NCBI GenBank assembly: GCA_029207755.1
Contig: JARCOQ010000012.1
Location: 21,873,740-21,937,739, forward strand
DNA from: Chamaea fasciata
Lineage: Eukaryota > Chordata > Aves > Passeriformes > Sylviidae
DNA length: 64,000 nt
Direction of reading: 5' to 3'
Position numbers and translations under genes: made by a program. The notes under the pieces are model-generated. The model worked only from the letters and a program-made list of their open reading frames with translations, had not been told where the DNA came from and did no database searches. Positions 57,368 to 64,000 of the stretch are shown in pieces. Position 1 is the stretch's first letter. The number at the start of each line of letters is the position of its first letter.

Positions 57368-59156
57368 GTGAGGTCCCCACCACGGGCTGAGCTGGGGAAG
57401 CATCAGATCCCCTCCCCTGGGCTCGTTCCACAGTCCCTTGACATTTGCCTGGGGAAATGAGCCTGTTTGGCTCCCTTTGTGCAGCTCACAGTCAAAGCTC
57501 AGGGGCTGAGTCGTCTACGCTTTCTGCTGGAATCACTATCATTAGTGGCACTGGCACGGCAGGAAATGTTCTGAAACAGCCCTGGAATCAGATTGATGTA
57601 GCAGAAGCAGTAGGAGGCCTTTAGGTGCCACTTCAGGCTCCTGCTAAGATTCATCCAGCTCTGCTCAGATTTTCCAAAAGCAGCATGGTGCTCTGCTTTC
57701 CCCTCGGAGAACCACAGAACATCCAAAGCCATGTGCTCCTGTTTTGCAGTTTCCCAAGAGAGCTGAGAGGGAAAAAGTTGAAAAACGTCAGCAGTCGTGT
57801 TGGACTCTAAAGGGGAAAACTGAGACCATTTGAATTTCAGTCAGGGAAACATTTTCTTAAATGAGGCTTGTGCCAAGAGTGGGCTGGTGGGAAGAGACAG
57901 GAAGGACTCAAAATCATCTGGTTTAGACTTTTTGAGAGCATTTTGGTGCTCAGGGGTTGATATCTATGTGTTGAAAATGCATGTTTGCTGTGTCTGTGTA
58001 TCCCAGAGAGCAGAACTTGGCCTGCTGGCTGCAAGCGGGAATGCCCAGCAGCCCAGCTTGCCTGCACAGGCAGCAAGAACCCCTGGAGAGCCAAGGTTGG
58101 CTTTTAATACTGAAACCACACTGTGAGTCAGTGCTGGTCATGTTTTGAAATATTCCCCCCGCAGGCCCGGCCCCCCTCCCCAGGGCTAGCTCTGGAGAGG
58201 CTTTGGAGGAATATCTCCGAAGGGACAGGACAAAAGATTTCAAAAGAGGCTCTTACCCCCAGATTATTCCAAGTCGTTTATTCCTCAAAGGGGTCCAGGG
58301 GCCGAAAGAGAGAGAACAAAGAAATCCAGGGGTCTTATCTAGTCTCCTATTTTGGGAGGGTCCTGGCATTCAGCCAATTAGGTGTGGACATGTAGGGAGG
58401 AAATTCCAGAAGGGTCAAAAGGCGAGAGACCATTCCCCTAAAGAATTGCAAGGTTTCTCCAGGAGGAAAATGCCTTTGAAGCCCACAGTCAACAGGCACA
58501 ACCTGTCTGTGTTTCCATCACTTTCGGGGAGGTGATTGCTGTAATCAGTTGATGATTCTTCCTTGCTGCTTTACTGGCGCTTTAAATTCTCTTTGTCATC
58601 TCCCTTTTTTAGGGATTGCTGTGTTCCTTCTTTTGCTTTTCAGGTTTGCTTTTGTTCCCAGTAAGGCCACAGTGTTTGGTCTCCTCTCTTGCTGCTCTGC
58701 CTGCATGACTGTATCCCCCAGAACTGCCCTATCCAAAGCTGACCTGCTAGAAAGGAATTTCTTCTTCCCCGCAGGAGAATGTGCTGTTATGCTTTCAGGT
58801 AGCCCATTCCCTCCGTGGAACACGACTGCATAGCTGTGTGCAGGCAGAAATCAGCAGGTTTTTGGCCCTGTTGAATATGCAGATGATTTGGTTCAGGTGC
58901 TCTTGTCTCCATCCTGCCGGTGCTGACCTGCTCGGCCCTTCCTTCCCACCAGGCACTGCCCTACTGCCCCTGGCCAAAATGCTGGAGCCAGACAGAAGGG
59001 ATTCAAGTTCACCCTTGGGAATTCTGTGCCTGTACCTCCACAGCAGAAAGGGCTTTGGAAAAGGGGTCAAGGAAGGACGTCACCAGGGCATGGACAGGTC
59101 TCCTCTTGTCCTGTTTCCTCAAGTGGCAAAATCATGGTTCCATGTCTTTCCTGCAG
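57368..59156 (+). other. Unit junction intron (exon 16 of C to exon 1 of D)
   Basis: This is the third instance of the fusion intron, with the LTR-like stretch at about 58179-58549. It is identical by eye to 30592-32380. Confidence 0.75.
58179..58549 (-). mobile_element. Candidate LTR-like remnant (copy 3)
   Basis: Same element as at 4690-5060. Confidence 0.35.
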
Positions 59157-59291
59157 AATCTTCAGGGGGTGCAGGTCTCCATGGAGAGCTCACCTTACTT
59201 CCAGCTGGCGGGCCCCAGTGATGCATGCCGTGCCGTGCCAGGAGGCGCCATTACCGATGTGCACGTCCACTTCACTCCTGACGAGAACAAG
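59157..59291 (+). CDS. HYDIN: HYDIN module exon 1 (unit D)
   Basis: Identical to exon 1 of units B and C. Confidence 0.9.
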
Positions 59292-60715
59292 GTGAGACTG
59301 GAGGAGCCAAAACACAGATTTATCTCCAAAGCCATTGTTGTCCCTGCACTCTGGGTACAGCCCATGCTGTGAGCTTGGCTCCAGGCCGTGGGCAGGCAGC
59401 CTGCAGCCAGTCCCAGCTTGGCATGTGCTGTCAGGCCCTGCACCCAGGCCTGACAGGCCCTGCTTCCCCTCGCTGCACATTCCTCTGAGCATTCCCAAGG
59501 GAAGAAAGATGCCCAGGGAACAGTAGGCAAACGGTAGAGGGGTGTTGATAGATGTCTGGCCATCTCTAGGTATAGTGGAAGGGGTTTCATTATTCTGCAA
59601 AGTACTAGAGGAACAAAGAGGTCAGAGAGCTTTCCGCCTTCCTGACGGGCAACAGCTTCCCTGCCTCACCCGGGGCTGGAGCAAGGACGGTGCTTTTTCA
59701 CACCCTCTGTTCTCCAGCCTTGCGGCTGTGCTGTCCCAGAGCACAGCTGACCATGATACGGCTGCAAGGCCAGGGCAGAGGATGTGCTGTGCCCGTGGGC
59801 CCAGCCTGGCACAGGCACACTGAGCTCTAGGTGCCCTTAGTCAGCAGGAGCTTGGTGAGCTGCAGGGGACTTGGACACCTGCCTGAAAGAGCTCGTGTAG
59901 GGCAGGTACAGCCTGCAGGCAGGCAGACCTGTGGGCCCAGAGCCGGTGGCAGCGACACTGCTGCGGCTCTGTCTTCATGCCTGTCACTGTGGCTGCTCTG
60001 TCAGCTGGCGCCCATTCCATGCCAATTGTGCTTTTGCGTGCAAGTTTGAACACCAGTGCCGAGGCCCTGGCAAGTCTGCTCTCAGCGCTGTGATCTGGAG
60101 GCTCGTTCATACAGAGGGGTTTAGGACATGGCATGGAAGGGAGGAGGCCTTGCAGGGAAACAAAGAGAGGCTCTTTGCAACAGCATCCTGCTACCTCTTA
60201 GCACTGTTCTTCTCGTGACTTGGTTGGAGAGGCAAAGTTAGAGGGGAGTTCTGAGCAAACAGATATTTCTACACCAGGCCAGAGGTCCAGGATCTCTTTG
60301 GGTGCAGCTGTTCTCTCAGTTTCCTTTTGCTGCTTAGATTCAGTTTAACACTTTGTCCTATTCTCAATCCGTGGGAATATAGTAACCTAAGGAGGAATGT
60401 CCTGTGTTCCCTAGCTCCATGTTCCTTAGAAGGGACTTAGGAATTATTTAACATCATTAAAATTGAGAGTAAAAATTATGGTGGCCCTGGGCACTTGTCT
60501 GTATGACCCAAGTGACACAAGAGCTTAATGCCACTGAGATAGGTTTTGCAAAGTGCACTGCTGCCTTTAAAATGTGAGATATTAGTAGAACTTATTGTTC
60601 ATTTTGGGGTGGAATAGGTAAATTGATACCCTTGAAGGGATATAGGAAATGGCTTTTCTTCTGCCATGGAGATGGCACCAAATGACCTGTGCTGAGACAG
60701 TTTCTTTTCCTGCAG

Positions 60716-60915
60716 GTTTATTCCCATGAGCTCGTCTGCGTCAGTGGAGAGGAAAGGATAGTTGTGCCAATTCGGGCCATCCCTGCCCGAGCTATCCTGG
60801 ACTTCCCAGACGAGCTGGACTTCTCAAAGTGTCCGGTCAAGGGCAGCACCCGCAAGAGTCTGCTGATTCAGAATTGTGGTAGTGTGGCAGCTCATTACCA
60901 GCTGAGCACCGAGAG
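60716..60915 (+). CDS. HYDIN: HYDIN module exon 2 (unit D)
   Basis: As exon 2 of units B and C but with Ser109 (AGC) in place of Gly. This is the last exon in the window; exon 3 of unit D would lie just beyond it. Confidence 0.95.
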
Positions 60916-61683
60916 GTGAGGCAGCTCATCTGTCCTTGTGCAAAACACCTTTGGGGGATAACAGAGTTGGGAAAGAACAACAGAAGGAACCAGAGCATGG
61001 GAGCTGCTGCCCTGCATCGCTGGCTGGAAATGGGCAGGATGGATGGCATCTGCTCTTGCTTTCAGTGTTCTTAGCAGGATGCAGCCTTTGAGCTTTCTCT
61101 GCCCCAGATTTCCTGGGGGGTGCTGGAACATGTTCGTTGCTGGCTTGCGCCCTCCTGAGCACAAGCAGCTTCTGAAATGGGTACTCACCACTGTCAGCCA
61201 AACAGACCCATTCTCTGGGAGGACACAGGCACATGGCTTTCCAGTGGTGCCTGCATCAGATGCCCAACATGAGCTGTGTTGCAGGCAGCCGGTGCAGTTC
61301 CTGTTACTTAAAGCTGATCTGATTTCCCTTGTCAGCTGAGGGCATCAGTCCCCTCTTCTGTTCCACGATGAACCTTTGAAAGCCGGTTTAAAATTTCAAA
61401 CACGTGCTTTAAATCTCTGAATAAGGTCGTGCCCCCTTTCATTGAGATCTCATTTTATATATTCTGAAGTTCCTGTGTTTCTGCTGTTTTTTCATTTTGG
61501 TTTGTGTTAAATGTTTGCCAAAAGATCATGAATTCTTCATTGGGAACTTTCATAAATGTCAAGCTCCTCCAAGGCCTATCAATACACCACATGCCCATAG
61601 GCATAGGCACAGGTGTATTAGAAACATGAGACATTTAGTGACTATGTGAAAAGCAATTGGGCTGATTTAGAAGATAAAAGTAT

Positions 61684-61779
61684 AGAATAACTTTCTTTAG
61701 AGGGGACCTCTGGAAATTGTCCGAGCAAATACGCTGCTCAAAGCAAGACCAGTGTCCGGGGATTGCAAGGGGCCATTGG
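61684..61779 (-). mobile_element. CR1: Degraded CR1 3'-end fragment (copy 3)
   Basis: Same remnant as at 8195-8290, with a private substitution near its start. Confidence 0.55.
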
Positions 61780-62447
61780 GAGATCTGGAGTTGTCTTTAG
61801 ATGCCATACAAGGAAACAGACATACAAATGGACTAGTTAAAAAGCCGAAGACGACCTATTAAAACCCCTCCATGACCTTATCTTTTCTGCCTGTCGGGTG
61901 CAGTAGTGATTCATTGAAAGGGTAGATCTAACAGGATGAGAACTATCTTAAGGAACAGCTGACAATTAACTCACTATATTGCTCTAATCAAGCCATAAAA
62001 GGCCAAAATTTATCCTGCCAGCCCCATCTCTTGGCAGTGGTTTTCATTTGGTTATTATAGCGTCAGGGATGTCTCCTTCACAGTCCTTCTTATCTGTGGG
62101 CTCAGGGAACAGCTTAGTGATGTTGACTGAAATTCAGAGGAGTTAAGTTTAACTGTAGAGCTTGTGTCCTTGGGTCTTGGGGAGCCAGGTCTATATGAGA
62201 GATGACTGCTCCAGCAGGAACAGGGGAGTCTGGTGGGTACAGCCTGGGGTGGGATGTAGGAGATGCAAGGGCTGATTTGCACTCAGTTTTTCAGCCCTGA
62301 CAACTGAAACTTGGCTGGATCCTCTTCTCCTGGTAATTTGAAAATAAGAAGATATCTTCTTTCTCACGCAACCCCTGAGGTCACTCCCAGGAGTGTTATT
62401 CGCATCCTGCCATCTGAGGGCAGGAGTATGTAACATGGGGCAGGAGT

Positions 62448-62839
62448 GGGAAGGGAAGGGAAGGGAAGGGAAGGGAAGGGAAGGGAAGGGAAGGGAAGGG
62501 AAGGGAAGGGAAGGGAAGGGAAGGGAAGGGAAGGGAAGGGAAGGGAAGGGAAGGGAAGGGAAGGGAAGGGAAGGGAAGGGAAGGGAAGGGAAGGGAAGGG
62601 AAGGGAAGGGAAGGGAAGGGAAGGGAAGGGAAGGGAAGGGAAGGGAAGGGAAGGGAAGGGAAGGGAAGGGAAGGGAAGGGAAGGGAAGGGAAGGGAAGGG
62701 AAGGGAAGGGAAGGGAAGGGAAGGGAAGGGAAGGGAAGGGAAGGGAAGGGAAGGGAAGGGAAGGGAAGGGAAGGGAAGGGAAGGGAAGGGAAGGGAAGGG
62801 AAGGGAAGGGAAGGGAAGGGAAGGGAAGGGAAGGGAAGG
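62448..62839 (+). repeat. (GGGAA)n microsatellite, 78 repeats (copy 3)
   Basis: 78 uninterrupted repeats, the longest of the three. The 3' flank is one base shorter, reading GGTAGTG where the other copies read GGGGAGTG. Confidence 0.99.
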
Positions 62840-63123
62840 TAGTGCTGAAGTGTGGCCAGGGACTCCCTTAACTGGCAGCTTCTCTTTCTGGCAAAATTCC
62901 TGACAAAACAATAAGAAAAAAATCCTGTGCCTTGCCCACACCAGGCACTGATCCCCCAAGCCCCAGCAGAGACCTGCAGCAGTGCTGGCTCACCCTCGGG
63001 GCAGATGTGGGAGCTCGTACAGTAATCGGGCTCCGGGGCTGCTGGGGCCTTGTCTTTCCTCCTCTCTCCCCAAAGTCTCACATCCAGCACATAAACATTG
63101 CTGGCCCAAGGCTTCTCCATCAG

Positions 63124-63148
63124 CCACTAGTGATGTTCTCACTAGTGG
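63124..63148. other. Perfect 10-bp inverted repeat (copy 3)
   Basis: Same arms and loop as at 9531-9555. Confidence 0.85.
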
Positions 63149-64000
63149 TAATGGAGCAGGTCAGGCCCATAACTGCAGCAATAGGTCCTTAGTGAGCAGA
63201 ACCTGAAGCAAGTTCATCAGCTGTCACTACTGACATGAATGAAATTCAGCTTGCCAGATGTTCTCTATATTTTTGTGTGTGATAAGTTCATCACCAAACT
63301 CCCCAGAACACCCTTTCTGTGCACAGATTGACCACCAGCAAAGCACTGAGGAACTTTTGTTTCCTCAGTGGGGCTGTGGAAGAGCACAAAGCCCAGCAAC
63401 TTCTGGGCAGAAGCACATTTCACCTGAGCTGTCCCTGAGCATCAAAGCACGGAGTCTTGTGTTTGTCAGGCAAGAACTGTTCACCTGGTGACCAATCCTA
63501 ATTGATCCTGTTACATCCAAAGTGCACCAAGACATTTGCGTAATTATTTCCAACACATTGCGCAGAGTTTGTCTGGTGAGCCAAGCAAACAGTTACCAGC
63601 CTGGATGACAACCCAGGGCGCCAGACTGCATTGCTGGTAAATACACAAAACCCTCCTGTTCTGCCTCCTCGATGTGCTCCTGCTAATGGTGCTTCATATG
63701 GCTGGGATTGGATCCTTCAGATTGTAAATGGCATCCTCCTTTTGGGTCTTGTTTCCATGTCACTGTATTGCTCTAATCTGCATTTGCACTCTTTCAGAGT
63801 TTTGATTGCTTCTTTTTTGTAGAGCAGCTTTCATTGAAATGCTGACAAAATGTGCTAATTCAGGATCTTTTCAAGGTAAAATAAACCAAAGAGCCACACT
63901 GCAAATTCAACAGTAGTTATTCCGTGGTCTTCAAGGGAAAGTTCCTTCTCCCTGTCTGATTCCTAGGCTGTAATCTCACAAGAGAGGTAGTGCCCTAACA

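Larger units (their letters stand above)
1..64000 (+). repeat. Head-to-tail tandem array of a ~26.7 kb HYDIN segment
   Basis: The first bases of the window reappear at 26713 and again at 53489, giving periods of 26,712 and 26,776 bases. Exons, introns and intronic repeats recur in the same order and orientation. Length differences between copies come from small indels: +1 near 1271, the GGGAA array (+45 then +60), the poly-G tract (-3), a 20-base segment (+20), and +1 near 21066. Neither edge of the array is in the window, so the total copy number is unknown. The different microsatellite lengths and scattered substitutions argue against simple assembly stuttering. Confidence 0.97.
53489..64000 (+). 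repeat. Tandem copy 3, truncated by the window end
   Basis: This is a partial third period. It holds exons 15-16 of unit C, the C/D junction, exons 1-2 of unit D and most of the exon 2-3 intron. Up to about 59970 I see no difference from copy 2. After that it carries private differences, including a longer GGGAA array. Confidence 0.95.
60916..64000 (+). other. Intron after exon 2 (unit D), cut by window end
   Basis: This intron contains the CR1 fragment (about 61684-61779), the longest GGGAA array and the inverted repeat at 63124-63148. It carries many differences private to this copy. Confidence 0.8.

Noticed and set aside
1..64000. Many other open frames of 60-150 codons on both strands
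   Set aside because: They are shadows or chance frames in introns and do not respect the splice phases that tie the 16 HYDIN exons together.
1..64000. Tandem array as a pure assembly artefact
   Set aside because: Copies differ in microsatellite length, a 20-base indel, a splice site and scattered substitutions. Only the block identical between copies 2 and 3 remains suspicious and is reported separately.

Overview
This is eukaryotic DNA, most likely from a bird. The window contains the 3' end of a CR1 retrotransposon, a CR1 ORF2 fragment, a MIR-type SINE core, short GT-AG introns of about 0.4-3.4 kb, and exons that read as HYDIN, the giant central-apparatus protein of motile cilia and flagella. 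No bacterial, phage or plasmid features are present.

The window is a head-to-tail tandem array. A block of about 26.7 kb recurs with starts at 1, 26713 and 53489 (periods 26,712 and 26,776 bases), so it holds about 2.4 copies. The window begins and ends inside the array. Each full block carries 16 plus-strand exons. In protein order the biological unit runs from exon 1 (5668) to exon 16 (30591). The layout is: tail of unit A (exons 15-16, 1709-3878), unit B (5668-30591), unit C (32381-57367), and the head of unit D (exons 1-2, from 59157).

The 16 exons total 2,628 nt, exactly 876 codons, with matching phases at every junction. Exon 16 ends in phase 0 and exon 1 begins in phase 0, so splicing exon 16 of one unit to exon 1 of the next keeps the frame. 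The array could therefore encode a lengthened HYDIN carrying repeated 876-residue blocks of ASH/MSP-type immunoglobulin-like domains. That is an inference; the sequence does not show transcription. The exons correspond to an N-terminal-third segment of HYDIN. The protein's start and its long C-terminal part lie outside the window.

The copies are very similar but not identical. Copies 2 and 3 look identical from the repeat start to about offset 6.2 kb, where copy 1 differs at 30 or more sites. Beyond about 6.5 kb this pattern is lost, and copies 2 and 3 each carry their own private differences. Unit B's exon 12 has lost the AG acceptor that unit C keeps.

The introns hold a (GGGAA)n G-quadruplex-type array of different length in each copy (57, 66, 78 repeats), a long pyrimidine tract after exon 5, CR1 and MIR remnants, an LTR-like stretch at the unit junction, a CpG-rich patch in the exon 9-10 intron, and two perfect short inverted repeats. 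I see no tRNA, rRNA, CRISPR or independent protein gene.
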